Assembly (NCBI GenBank): GCA_023454175.1
Contig: JAEXRW010000025.1
Span: 773,022 to 837,021, forward strand
DNA length: 64,000 nucleotides
Direction: 5' to 3'
From: Bacillota bacterium
Lineage (GTDB): Bacteria; Bacillota; Clostridia; Christensenellales; JAEXRW01
In this document: positions 43,505 to 51,998 of the stretch, piece after piece
How the letters are laid out: each line of letters opens with the position of its first letter
Position numbering within the stretch: the first letter of the stretch is position 1
Notes under the pieces: model-generated
Seen by the model: the letters and a program-made list of their open reading frames with translations, nothing else
Databases searched by the model: none
What the model was told of the DNA's origin: nothing
Translations under genes and position numbers: made by a program

Positions 43505-44931
43505 GTCGTCACGCTTTCCATGGATATAGCCTCATGCTGCAGCGGCAGATCTACGGTGAAGACCGATCCCTTGCCTTCCTCGCTCTTCACGCGGATGATG
43601 CCGCCGTGCATCTTGATGATCTCACGTGTGATGGAAAGTCCCAGCCCTGTGCCCCCGGTCTCGCGGGAGCGCGCCTTGTCCACCCTGTAAAACCTGTCAA
43701 AGATATGGGGCAGGTCCTCGGCTGGGATACCCATCCCCGTATCCGATACGGTCAGTTTCGCCGATGTCTCCGTTCGTTCCAGCAGCACGCCGACCGTCCC
43801 GCCTTCGGGCGTATATTTGATGGCGTTGTCTATCAGGTTGGAAATGGCCTGGTGCAGACGGCTTTCGCTTCCCCGCACCGCCAGTTCCTCGGGCAGGTCA
43901 GCGCTCATCGCCACGCCCTTGGCTTCAGCCAGCGGGTAGAGGTTGCGCACCACGCGCTCGGTGAGTCCGGCCAGCTCCACATTTTCCATCTTCACTTCCA
44001 CGCGCCCGTCTATTTTCACCAGCGTCATCAGGTCAGTTACCAGGTTGCCCAGCCTGTCAATTTCGTTGTTGATGTCCTGGAGGAATTCCTTTTGCACTTC
44101 CGGGCTGCTCTCCCCGCCGTACAGCAATGATTCCACCAGGATTTTAATGGAGCCCAGAGGCGTGCGCAGTTCATGCGATGCGTTGCTGACAAATTCGTTG
44201 CGCATCTTGTCTACGCTCGCGAGCCGCTGGCTCATCATGTTGAAGGTGGCCGCCAGCCGCGCCATCTCGCTTCTCCCCGACACTTTCACGCGTTTGTCAA
44301 ATTCCCCGCGGTAAAGGTGCATGATCGCCTGCATGATCTCCTTGATGGGTTTTGTGATGAGCTGCGCTATGAAAAGGCTCAGCACGATGGACAGCACGCA
44401 GATGATCGCCGAGATCAGGATGAGCTGGCCCCGGATGCTGGCCACCTGCTCGTATACATCCTGTATCGGCGTTGAAAAAAGCAGCACACCGATGGTCTCG
44501 GCCTTGTTTATGATCGCCGATGTATAATAGACCATCCATGTGCTCTTCGTACTGTCGCCCGTTTGCCCGGTGGTATCCGGTATTTCGTGAAACCCGTATG
44601 AAAGATCCCTTTGGCCGGTTATGATGTCCTGTACTTCCCGGTATTCCAGGTGTGTCCCGTTGAGCTGGGAGTAGCCGTCCACCATCACGGTCCCGTTGTT
44701 GTCCAGGATCAGGATGCGTCCTCCCAGGTCTCCGGCGTCCTTCACCGCCATGCTGTACAGGGTGTCGGAGTCATAAGCCAGCAGCGGAGGCACCAGCCGC
44801 ACCGATAGGCTGTTCACCTGCCTGGTCTGGCTCGCGATCCGCTCGCGCACCAGGAATTCCTCCATGATGCGCGTGGTGAGCACGGTGATCACGGTGAATG
44901 CCGCGGCTATCAGCAGCAGGTAGACCAGCAC
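43501..44931 (-). CDS. Sensor histidine kinase with HAMP domain
   Basis: A 476-residue membrane kinase. Helix 1 (about 2-20) and helix 2 (about 175-195) flank an extracellular sensor of about 150 residues with PAS/Cache-like features (RILILDNNGTVMVDGYSQLNG). HAMP follows, then HisKA with phospho-acceptor His in NASHELRTPLGSIKIL, and the ATPase domain with NLIDNAIKYTPEGG (N box), DTGMGIPAEDLPHIFDRFYR and GGTGLGLSI. It phosphorylates the regulator encoded 28 bp upstream. It resembles WalK/MtrB/PhoR-type kinases; the signal is unknown. Confidence 0.94.
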   Translation of the reverse strand: MLVYLLLIAAAFTVITVLTTRIMEEFLVRERIASQTRQVNSLSVRLVPPLLAYDSDTLYSMAVKDAGDLGGRILILDNNGTVMVDGYSQLNGTHLEYREVQDIITGQRDLSYGFHEIPDTTGQTGDSTKSTWMVYYTSAIINKAETIGVLLFSTPIQDVYEQVASIRGQLILISAIICVLSIVLSLFIAQLITKPIKEIMQAIMHLYRGEFDKRVKVSGRSEMARLAATFNMMSQRLASVDKMRNEFVSNASHELRTPLGSIKILVESLLYGGESSPEVQKEFLQDINNEIDRLGNLVTDLMTLVKIDGRVEVKMENVELAGLTERVVRNLYPLAEAKGVAMSADLPEELAVRGSESRLHQAISNLIDNAIKYTPEGGTVGVLLERTETSAKLTVSDTGMGIPAEDLPHIFDRFYRVDKARSRETGGTGLGLSITREIIKMHGGIIRVKSEEGKGSVFTVDLPLQHEAISMESVTT

Positions 44932-44959
44932 GAACCTTCCGCGTATGGAGAAGAAGGCC

Positions 44960-45649
44960 TTACTTGCTAGCGAAATAGTAACCCACTCCCCATTTGGTCA
45001 GGATATATTCGGGTTGTGCGGGATTCTTTTCGATTTTGTCGCGCAGCCTGCTGATATGTACGTCCACGGCCCGGATATCCGTCACAGCCTCGTTTTTCCA
45101 TACCGTATCCATCAGTTCCTCGCGGGAGAATACCTTGCCCCTGTGCGTGGCGAAAAGCCGCAGGAGGTCAAATTCCTTTGCGGTCAGGTTCACTTCCTGC
45201 CCGCGCACCTCCAGGCTCCTGTTGAGGAAATTCATGTTCAGGTCGCGTATGGTGAGCCCCTGCCCGTCCTGCTCGTTCTTGCCGGATTTGGTGCGTCTGA
45301 GGATGGATTTCATGCGCGCTTTCACTTCGAGGATGTTGAAAGGTTTCGTCATGTAGTCGTCTGCGCCGTATTCCAGGCCCAGGACCTTGTCCATGTCCTC
45401 TCCTTTTGCTGTCAGCATGATCACGGGCACGTCGGTTTTCTCCCGCAGCCGCTGGCAGACCTCCATGCCGTTCATCTTCGGCAGCATGACGTCCAGCAGG
45501 ATCAGGTCATACGGGGTCGAGCCGGCCTTGCCCAGCGCTTCCTCCCCGTCATAAGCCTCGTCCACGGAATACCCGTCCTGCTCCAGGCTGTATTTGAGAC
45601 CTTTCACGATGAGCGGTTCATCGTCCACTACCAGTATCCTCTTTTGCAT
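44960..45649 (-). CDS. OmpR/PhoB-family response regulator
   Basis: A 229-residue regulator. The receiver domain has VVDDEP, phospho-Asp in LILLDVMLPKMNG near residue 54, and late Lys in DYMTKPFN. A winged-helix DNA-binding domain spans about 130-228, with NLTAKEFDLLRLFATHRGKVFSREELMDTVW and VDVHISRLRDKIE. ATG 45649 is preferred (GGTGGAAAGGG before it). It is the first gene of the operon with the kinase and two GerMN lipoproteins. An inverted repeat TAATCTTA/TAAGATTA 22-60 bp upstream could be its own binding site. Confidence 0.94.
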   Translation of the reverse strand: MQKRILVVDDEPLIVKGLKYSLEQDGYSVDEAYDGEEALGKAGSTPYDLILLDVMLPKMNGMEVCQRLREKTDVPVIMLTAKGEDMDKVLGLEYGADDYMTKPFNILEVKARMKSILRRTKSGKNEQDGQGLTIRDLNMNFLNRSLEVRGQEVNLTAKEFDLLRLFATHRGKVFSREELMDTVWKNEAVTDIRAVDVHISRLRDKIEKNPAQPEYILTKWGVGYYFASK

Positions 45650-45670
45650 CCCTTTCCACCTCAAGCTGTT

Positions 45671-45709
45671 TAATCTTATTAAGGCCTTGCATATATTTTG
45701 TTAAGATTA
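45671..45709. promoter_or_regulatory. Inverted repeat upstream of the response regulator
   Basis: TAATCTTA (45671-45678) and TAAGATTA (45702-45709) are perfect 8-bp arms with a 23-bp gap, just before the two-component operon. It could be an autoregulatory site of the OmpR-type protein; no experimental basis. Confidence 0.35.
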
Positions 45710-45841
45710 TTACTGAGATATTATAACATGCGCTTTGAATATCGCCAATAGGTGGTTTTTTATACATCTTCCGTTATTTTAGGACAAATAAATGAAAGGC
45801 CACGGAAATAGTGTTGTAAACCTTTCTCAACGAAGCGTGCG

Positions 45842-46072
45842 TCACAGGAGCAGGGGCAGGTCGCTGTGCATGGCTTTATATGCGAGCCCCGATATTTCCG
45901 CAGGCACAAATATTTCGTAAATTGATGGACCCCGTTTTCTGGTTTTATACAGGATGCCCGCTCCATTGAGTTTATCAGTCACTTTGTAATACTCTGCACC
46001 GCTGTACGCATAATAGGCGCTTTCCCACTTCTTCAGGCACATCTTTTTCCAGTCCTTTATATAAGAATCCAT
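45842..46072 (-). CDS. Small protein of unknown function (76 aa)
   Basis: A 76-residue basic protein with many aromatic residues (WKKMCLKKWESAYYAYSGAEYYK) and a C-terminal KRGPSIYEIFVPAEISGLAYKAM. The later half looks like a compact alpha/beta fold such as small signal-transducing DUFs, but I cannot name it. It lies 22 bp downstream of the SLBB gene on the same strand, so it is probably co-transcribed. AAAGG sits very close to ATG 46072. No membrane segment is seen. Confidence 0.55.
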   Translation of the reverse strand: MDSYIKDWKKMCLKKWESAYYAYSGAEYYKVTDKLNGAGILYKTRKRGPSIYEIFVPAEISGLAYKAMHSDLPLLL

Positions 46073-46094
46073 GTCCTTTGACGATTGAAGCCTG

Positions 46095-46496
46095 CTATTT
46101 TCTCGGTACGAGGATAACGGCGTTGTCTTTCAGTACTTTACCCAGCTTGACGGCATTGACGTCGGCATCTTCGGTCAGGCCCCCCGCTTTATCCAGGGCC
46201 TGCTGGCAGATCGAGCCCCAGGGCAGCGTGTATTCCCCCGGGTTGTTCACGGCGCCCATCACCTTCACATGGATGATGGACGGTTTTGGCGTTGGCGACG
46301 GCCTTCGCGATGCTGTGTGTGATGGTAGTAGCGTAAGAGACGGTGAAGGCGAAGGCATCCCCTGGGCAAAGAGCGCGTCGGCCCCCAGGGCATCTGCCAG
46401 GAAGTACCCGCCTATACCCAATGCCATCACGAGCACGATCAGCAGCGCGATCTGCAAAGGTTTGTTTGTTTTCCTGTCTCTCTCCTGTTTTGCCAT
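46095..46496 (-). CDS. Membrane-anchored SLBB-domain protein (ComEA N-terminal-like)
   Basis: A 133-residue protein: a basic N-terminus, one membrane helix at about 14-36, a Ser/Pro/Thr linker and a C-terminal SLBB domain (IIHVKVMGAVNNPGEYTL to LKDNAVILVPRK). This is the arrangement of ComEA without its helix-hairpin-helix DNA-binding part. SLBB domains bind ligands or polymers at the surface. Whether it serves DNA uptake is unclear: the MBL-less comEC is 9 kb away. It is complete from ATG 46496 to stop, so this is not a visible truncation. Confidence 0.77.
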   Translation of the reverse strand: MAKQERDRKTNKPLQIALLIVLVMALGIGGYFLADALGADALFAQGMPSPSPSLTLLPSHTASRRPSPTPKPSIIHVKVMGAVNNPGEYTLPWGSICQQALDKAGGLTEDADVNAVKLGKVLKDNAVILVPRK

Positions 46497-46694
46497 CCTT
46501 ATGTTCCCTGCGCCTGCTATTTTAATGTAAATTTCGACGTGTTTGCCTTTTTTACCTTTTTGCGTTCGTGCAATATTGATTCAAAGGCTGTACAAGCGGC
46601 CTTTTTTTTGATATATTGGGTTGTAACGAAAGTTTGAAAGAATTGTGACATAATGATATTACGTCAATGTCCGATGTTAAGGGGTTGAATTGTT

Positions 46695-48122
46695 TTGAGA
46701 AGGATCGTCTCCCTCTTGGTAGCCATATTGCTCGTGTTTGTGCTGGTGCCCGCCGCTGTGGTCTCCGCCGCGCCCGCCGCGCCGCCCAGCGTCAGTTGCC
46801 AAAGCGCTATCGTCATCGATGCCAAAACCGGCAATATGCTTTGGGGCAAAAATGAGACTGATAAGATATGGCCGGCCAGCACGACCAAGATCATGACCTG
46901 CATCCTGGCCATCGAGAGCGGGAAGCTGGATGAAGAAGTCACGTGCGGTAAAGAGGTCTTACCATTTTCAAATGCATCCAGCCTGTTTAAAGGCGAAAAC
47001 GGCAGAAGGCTTGCGCAGAATGAGAAAGTGAAGCTTCTTGATCTGGTATACGGTATGCTCTTGGTTTCCGGTAATGACGCCGCAGCAGCCACCGCTGTTT
47101 TTCTTGGCAGTTCGATAGAAGGCTTTGCGGATATGATGAATGACAAAGCCAAGGAACTGGGCATGGATGGGACCAATTTCGTGACCCCGCATGGGACGCA
47201 AAATGATAACCACTATTCCACTGCCGCGGATATGGCAAAGCTGGCGAAATACTGCATGCAGAACGAGACGTTCCGAAAGATCGTAAACACCAAGGAATAT
47301 ACCGTTCCTGCCACAAACAAGTACAACCAGCCAAGGAAGTTTATCAATACCAATAAACTTTTGTCCAATGACCCGGATGATGCCCAGTATAATTATGACG
47401 GCACCATAGGGATCAAGACTGGTCTTACACCCATGGCGAAGGGCTGCTTGATCGCCGATGCGGTCAAGAACAATATGGATTTGATCATCTGCATTTATAA
47501 CGATGGCGATGCAGTCAGCGGAATGAAACGTTGGGGCATTGCCAAGACGCTTTTCGATTACGGGTTCAATAACTTTGTGTCCGTGGATATCACTTCCAAG
47601 GTCAGCGCCGCAAAAATAGAGCCTCTGGATGTGGGTGATGGCAATAAAGTGGAAGCCACCCCTGTCTTTTCAAGCGGTGATAAACAGTATTGTACCGTGG
47701 AAAAGGATAAGGCGACCGAGCTGGGATCAGCCACTCTCACCGCCACGCCCAACTGGACCAGGACGGAGGATTTCAAAAAGGGTGACGAGATCGGCACGGT
47801 GGAGTACAAGATGGGAGAGACGGTCGTGGCCACCGCCGCGCTCAAAGCGCAGGCCGATTTCGATAAGCCGGTTATCGCCACGAATGAGCCGCCTCCTTCA
47901 AACAGTCCGGCCAGCCCCAGCGATCCGGGTTACACCGAGGCAAAGAACATCAAGGATACCTCTGTTGTAGCCATTGTCATCGTCATCGTCGTTCTGGTAG
48001 CCGGCGTGGTCATGCTCGTCGTCCTGCTCATGCGCCGCCGCAAGAAGAATGCCATTTATAACAGGAATGCCCGCAGGCGCCGCGGCCGCAGCGACTACTA
48101 CAATTACAAAAAAAGATTCTAA
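46695..48122 (+). CDS. dacF: D-alanyl-D-alanine carboxypeptidase (DacF/PBP5-type)
   Basis: A 475-residue penicillin-binding protein trimming D-Ala from peptidoglycan stem peptides. A signal peptide covers about 1-27. The active-site Ser-x-x-Lys is in WPASTTKIMTC, SGN in LLVSGNDAAAA, and KTG in IGIKTGLTPMAKGCL. A beta-rich C-terminal domain follows, then an Ser/Pro linker, a membrane helix (VVAIVIVIVVLVAGVVMLVVLLM) and a basic tail ending YYNYKKRF. A C-terminal transmembrane anchor replaces the usual amphipathic helix. TTG 46695 is preceded by AAGGGG about ten bases upstream. Confidence 0.92.
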   Translation: MRRIVSLLVAILLVFVLVPAAVVSAAPAAPPSVSCQSAIVIDAKTGNMLWGKNETDKIWPASTTKIMTCILAIESGKLDEEVTCGKEVLPFSNASSLFKGENGRRLAQNEKVKLLDLVYGMLLVSGNDAAAATAVFLGSSIEGFADMMNDKAKELGMDGTNFVTPHGTQNDNHYSTAADMAKLAKYCMQNETFRKIVNTKEYTVPATNKYNQPRKFINTNKLLSNDPDDAQYNYDGTIGIKTGLTPMAKGCLIADAVKNNMDLIICIYNDGDAVSGMKRWGIAKTLFDYGFNNFVSVDITSKVSAAKIEPLDVGDGNKVEATPVFSSGDKQYCTVEKDKATELGSATLTATPNWTRTEDFKKGDEIGTVEYKMGETVVATAALKAQADFDKPVIATNEPPPSNSPASPSDPGYTEAKNIKDTSVVAIVIVIVVLVAGVVMLVVLLMRRRKKNAIYNRNARRRRGRSDYYNYKKRF

Positions 48123-48146
48123 CGAACAGAAGTTTGTGCAAAAAAG

Positions 48147-48186
48147 CAACAGGCATCATGCGCATGGCATGCTGCCTGTTTTTTTA
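48147..48186 (+). terminator. dacF terminator
   Basis: AACAGGCA/TGCCTGTT stem with a 17-base loop, followed by a run of T, 25 bp after the dacF stop. Confidence 0.8.
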
Positions 48187-48217
48187 TGGCCTGATGAATT
48201 GAATTCCGTTGATGGTG

Positions 48218-48589
48218 CTACTCTGCCTTTGCTTCCCCGCTGTAGCGGACGGTATTGAATCCGTCCTCCCACAGCCTTTCGAGGTTGTAGAATTTTCGTT
48301 CGTCCTCGTGGAAGATATGCAGCAGCACGTCCCCGTAGTCCAGTACGATCCAGCGTCCGGCCTCGTAGCCGTCCATGCGCATATACTTCTCGCCCTGCTC
48401 TTTTTCCATCTTCTCGTCCACTTCGTCGCACAGCGCCTTCACCTGTGTGGTGGATCTGCCGCTCGCCAGCACGAAGCACCCTGCGATGATGGTCAGGTTC
48501 TCCACATCGATCATGGCGATGTCCTCGGCCTTCTTGTTGTAGAGGTATTTGCAGATCGCGTTTGCCCGGTCTTTGGTCTCTTCTCTCAA
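48218..48589 (-). CDS. rsfS: Ribosomal silencing factor RsfS
   Basis: A 123-residue protein of the RsfS/Iojap family, which binds uL14 and keeps the ribosomal subunits apart under starvation. KKAEDIAMIDVENLTIIAGCFVLASGRSTTQVKALCDEVDEKM and RWIVLDYGDVLLHIFHEDERKFYNLERLW (given in parts) are typical. TTG 48589 is used, with GAGGGGGAAAA just before; the same frame extends upstream but overlaps yqeK. Its start overlaps the yqeK stop by 4 bp, so translation is probably coupled. The order nadD-yqeK-rsfS is standard. Confidence 0.93.
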   Translation of the reverse strand: MREETKDRANAICKYLYNKKAEDIAMIDVENLTIIAGCFVLASGRSTTQVKALCDEVDEKMEKEQGEKYMRMDGYEAGRWIVLDYGDVLLHIFHEDERKFYNLERLWEDGFNTVRYSGEAKAE

Positions 48590-49179
48590 TTTTCCCCCTC
48601 CTGTTTTATAGCGGCGGAGCAAGTCTGCTCCATGTATGAGAGTGCCTTCAGCGAATCGGGGTGCAGCACGCTCCCCTTGCTTTTCACATGTTCCACGCAT
48701 TGGCGGATGGATGCGGTCAGGGCGCTGTCCAGGTCGGTTTCCGCCATTTCCCGCAAGGCTTCCACCCCCGGGAAGTCCCTTCCTGCCTCCACCATGTCTG
48801 CGATATATATTATTTTCTCCAAAAGAGTCATATTTTCCTTCCCCGTCGTATGGAATTGTATGGCGGAAAGGATCTCGGGGTCGTTCACGCCGTATTCCAG
48901 GGCCGCTACTTTGGCGCCCAGGGGTGCGTGCAGGAGTTTCGGGGCCTGCATCTGGTAGTCGTCGGGTTTCAGCGCATATTCCTTGGCTGCCTCTATCGCC
49001 CCTGCGTCCTTGAAACCCTTTGCGCAGTCGTGCAGCAGCCCGGCGATGCGTGCCTTTCGGATATCCGCTCCATAGATCCTTGCCAGTTTTACCGCTTCTT
49101 TTTCCACCCCGATCGAATGCCTGTACCTTTTCTGGTTGAGCGCCCTTCTGAGCCTCCGTTTCATCCCCCACACCGTCAA
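48586..49179 (-). CDS. yqeK: HD-domain nucleotide hydrolase YqeK
   Basis: A 197-residue HD-superfamily enzyme cleaving diadenosine tetraphosphate to ADP. RYRHSIGVEKEAVKLA carries the first His, AGLLHDCAKGF the HD pair, and LLHAPLGAKVA and IQFHTTGKENM further metal ligands; IIYIADMVEAGRDFPGVEALR is typical. TTG 49179 is chosen because GGGGGGT lies 9 bases before it, whereas the internal ATG 49164 has its purine run directly abutting. The gene lies between nadD (18 bp gap) and rsfS (4 bp overlap). Confidence 0.92.
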   Translation of the reverse strand: MTVWGMKRRLRRALNQKRYRHSIGVEKEAVKLARIYGADIRKARIAGLLHDCAKGFKDAGAIEAAKEYALKPDDYQMQAPKLLHAPLGAKVAALEYGVNDPEILSAIQFHTTGKENMTLLEKIIYIADMVEAGRDFPGVEALREMAETDLDSALTASIRQCVEHVKSKGSVLHPDSLKALSYMEQTCSAAIKQEGEN

Positions 49180-49197
49180 TATGGTTTTACCCCCCGT

Positions 49198-49860
49198 TCA
49201 GCGATATAGGCCTTTTTTCATGATGTATTGGGCCACCCCGTAGGGCACCAGCGCCGATAGGTCCTGCCCTGCCCGGGCCATCTCGCGGATCCTGGTTGAG
49301 GATATGTCGATGCCTTCGTACCGCGCGATCTGTATGAGCTTCCCGTATTTCTCGCGTAGGCGGCGTAATTGCTCCATGATCTTCTGCAGGTCGTACCCGG
49401 GCCTGTAAAAGCAGATGAATTCACATAAGCGGAATACTTCCTCGTGCCTTTTCCAGCTTTCCAGCTCAAACAGCGTATCGGCCCCCACGATATAGTGCAG
49501 CTCCGTGTCGTCGCCGTACCTTTTTTTCAGCTCCATCAGCGTATCCACGGTATAGGTATAGCCCGGCCGTTCGATCTCTACTGCGCACGGTTCGAGATAG
49601 TCCTTGTTTTGGGTTGCGATGTGCAGCATCTCCAGCCTGTCCTGGGCCGGGGCCAGCCCTTCGGGCTTGTGCGGCGGCAGGCCGAGGGGGATCAGCAGTA
49701 TCTTTTGCAGGGAAAACTGCGCATATGCCTGCATCGCGATATCGATATGGGCGATATGCACGGGATCGAACGATCCGCCCAGGATACCGATCTTGTCCGC
49801 ATACCTGCAGGCGTGGACGGAATGCATGCTCTCGGCTGTAAACGTGGACCCTGTTTCCAA
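49198..49860 (-). CDS. nadD: Nicotinate-nucleotide adenylyltransferase
   Basis: A 220-residue nucleotidyltransferase making NaAD from NaMN and ATP for NAD synthesis. IGILGGSFDPVHIAH is the N-terminal substrate loop with the HxxH-like motif, IPLGLPPHKP follows, and ISSTRIREMARAG near the end is the second nucleotide motif; YTVDTLMELKK and YIVGADTLFELESW complete the set. TTG 49860 (AAGGGG ten bases before) or the internal ATG 49827 may start it. It heads the nadD-yqeK-rsfS operon. Confidence 0.94.
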   Translation of the reverse strand: METGSTFTAESMHSVHACRYADKIGILGGSFDPVHIAHIDIAMQAYAQFSLQKILLIPLGLPPHKPEGLAPAQDRLEMLHIATQNKDYLEPCAVEIERPGYTYTVDTLMELKKRYGDDTELHYIVGADTLFELESWKRHEEVFRLCEFICFYRPGYDLQKIMEQLRRLREKYGKLIQIARYEGIDISSTRIREMARAGQDLSALVPYGVAQYIMKKGLYR

Positions 49861-50012
49861 TATGGTGCTGCCCCTTGCTCCTGTGAAAGTATGGATTTGG
49901 TCTTATTATAAACCATTTTTGCATCCCGTAAAAGCATTGTATCAAATACCGCCATGCGGATACGTATCCGTTTCCCTCCGCGAGGCAATAATATCCATAA
50001 GGAGGGGACAAG

Positions 50013-50900
50013 ATGAACGTTGCGCGGCGCATCAACAATTACTACAAACAGCGCATGTACGGGACCCGGACCATCATAGCCCGGGCGCTGGATTTTGTCG
50101 CCCTGCGCCTGGCTGTATTCGGGGCAGCCTACATCCTGCTGCTGTTCATCTTCCGGGACAGGAATTTCGCGCTGGGGTTCTCCATCATCCTTGTGTTGAT
50201 CCTCTCGGTGGTCCTGAAGATCGTCGCGGACGTCCGGCTGGAACGCTTTGTGAAGAAGGACGCCGTCAAGCTGGGCAAGGACGTGCTGCTGGAGCGGCTC
50301 ATCCTGTGCCCGCAGAAGGAATTCGACCGTTTCGTCCGCCAGGTCTGTAAAAGCCTGGGTTACAGGAAACTGCGCCGCCAGGATGGCTGGTTCTACGCCT
50401 GCCGCGGGGAGGATACGGTATATATCAAGCCCATCCGGCGCCACCCTTCCGAAAAGTGCACCGTGCAGGAGGTGCTTGGCGTCCTGTTGGAGGCGCGCCG
50501 CCTGGAAAAGGCCCGTGCGCTCGTCCTGACCACGGCCGCCTTCGTGCCCGAGGTGGATGCCCTGTGCGAAAAAGTGGATTTCATCCGTGTGGATTTATTG
50601 GATGGTTCAAAGCTGATCGATGCGGCAGGCGACGCGGGCCTGCTCCCCGCGGGGGAGGAGATCGACGCCATGATCCTTCAGGAGCTGGAAAGGCGGAAGA
50701 CCGTCAGCGAAAAAATAAAAAAAGCCGCGCTCTCCCCGCTCAAATTCAAGCGGTATCTTGCGTGCGGCTCCATGCTGGCCGGCGCGGGCGTGTTCTTCGG
50801 TTTCAGCATCTACTACTTCATTTTCTCCGGCCTGTGCTTTGCGCTCGCCGCCATATCCCTCATCCTCGCGCGTAAAAGGAAGCAGGCTTCTGGCGATTGA
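50013..50900 (+). CDS. Membrane protein with Mrr-like restriction-endonuclease fold
   Basis: A 295-residue protein: two helices near 25-70 (LAVFGAAYILLLFIF; FSIILVLILSVVLKIV), a central domain of about 100-220, then two helices near 255-290. The central part, EFDRFVRQVCKSLGYRKLRRQDGWFY...YIKPIRR...ALVLTTAAFVPEVDAL, follows the Mrr/NERD nuclease pattern, with Asp and Lys present but Ile where a Q/E is usual (YIKP versus QxK), so catalysis is doubtful. ATG 50013 has a strong AAGGAGGGG before it. It is divergent from nadD; the role is unknown. Confidence 0.68.
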   Translation: MNVARRINNYYKQRMYGTRTIIARALDFVALRLAVFGAAYILLLFIFRDRNFALGFSIILVLILSVVLKIVADVRLERFVKKDAVKLGKDVLLERLILCPQKEFDRFVRQVCKSLGYRKLRRQDGWFYACRGEDTVYIKPIRRHPSEKCTVQEVLGVLLEARRLEKARALVLTTAAFVPEVDALCEKVDFIRVDLLDGSKLIDAAGDAGLLPAGEEIDAMILQELERRKTVSEKIKKAALSPLKFKRYLACGSMLAGAGVFFGFSIYYFIFSGLCFALAAISLILARKRKQASGD

Positions 50901-51097
50901 TCCTCCGTGTTGTCTTTGGGCACGACCCTTTTTTGATATAAACCAAAGAATATCGTAATTGTCTGAAAATTTTCGTGACAGCGTTTTTTACGTGTATGAA
51001 ATAGGGCTTGCGCATCCCGCTCTTGTTTCTTGTTGTGCAAACGGCTGTTTCATCATATAATGGGCATGATTTTGCTTTTTGTAAAGGAGAAATACGC

Positions 51098-51976
51098 TTG
51101 GATATAAAGGTATTGAATTCTGTGGATGAGGCGCTGGTGAATCAGATCCGTGAGGTAGAGGCTGTTGTGAATGCACACGATGGCCTGCATTCCGAGATTT
51201 ATCTGGATAACTCCATAAATTTTTCCCAGGATATCAACTGGCTTTTCCTGGCCTATGATGGCAGCAGGCTCGTGGGTGTGCTCTCCATCTTCGTCCCTTC
51301 GCGGGTCGAGGCCGAGGTCTCCGCGCTCACCCATCCGGACTACCGCGTACAGGGTATTTTTAAAAGTCTCCTGTCTGCAGCGCTGGACGAGATCCAAAAG
51401 TATTCCGTCCCCAGCGTACTCCTCCTGTGCGAACCTGCGTCTGCCTCCGGTAAAGCGTTGATAACGCATCTTGGCGCCGGGTATGATTTTTCCGAATATG
51501 CCATGAAGTACGATCAGACCCGTACGCCTCCCACCCCCTCTTCTGTAGTCAGTCTGCGCAAGGCCGCCTTCGGGGATACCCTGGCGATGGTGCAGCTGGA
51601 CCAGGCGATCTTCGGCGGGAGTTATGAGGATAATCTTTCCATGGTGGTCAATACGCTTGCTTCCGAAGAGCGCGAGCAGTATCTGGCTTTTGTGAATGAG
51701 ACCGTTGTGGGTCTTTGCTGTGTCAATCGCAGGGAAGCAGAAGCTTCAATATTTGGCCTGGGCATATCGCCTGAATTTCAGGGCAAGGGTTACGGCAGGG
51801 AAATGCTGAACAGTATATTGGATATGCTCATCACCGAAGGCGGCAGGGAGATCACCCTTGATGTCAATAGTGTGAACGACAAGGCCTTTAATTTATATAA
51901 AAGCAGCGGGTTTGTCATCACCAGCTGCTTTGAGTATCACAGGCTCGGCGCGGAAGAGCTGGCGCAGAAGCTGTGA
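51098..51976 (+). CDS. Tandem GNAT acetyltransferase (two domains)
   Basis: A 292-residue protein with two GNAT folds. Domain 1 (about 1-140) has ALTHPDYRVQGIFKSLLSAAL, an R/Q-x-x-G-x-F form of the acetyl-CoA loop. Domain 2 (about 150-290) has the fuller ISPEFQGKGYGREMLNSIL and the late VNSVNDKAFNLYKSSGF. The second is likely the catalytic one. Substrate unknown. TTG 51098 is selected with AAAGGAG nine bases before; the upstream frame lies in non-coding DNA. It stands alone on the plus strand. Confidence 0.87.
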   Translation: MDIKVLNSVDEALVNQIREVEAVVNAHDGLHSEIYLDNSINFSQDINWLFLAYDGSRLVGVLSIFVPSRVEAEVSALTHPDYRVQGIFKSLLSAALDEIQKYSVPSVLLLCEPASASGKALITHLGAGYDFSEYAMKYDQTRTPPTPSSVVSLRKAAFGDTLAMVQLDQAIFGGSYEDNLSMVVNTLASEEREQYLAFVNETVVGLCCVNRREAEASIFGLGISPEFQGKGYGREMLNSILDMLITEGGREITLDVNSVNDKAFNLYKSSGFVITSCFEYHRLGAEELAQKL

Positions 51977-51998
51977 TGTTTATTGAACTGATCACCTG

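Noticed and set aside
46583..46610. AAAGGC/GCCTTT hairpin with T-run before dacF
   Set aside because: Stem of six pairs with a ten-base loop; no plus-strand gene ends nearby, so it may be chance. An attenuator role cannot be supported.
48218..49171. 317-codon frame including rsfS with an N-terminal extension
   Set aside because: The extension lies fully inside yqeK in another frame; RsfS starts at TTG 48589 with its own ribosome-binding site.
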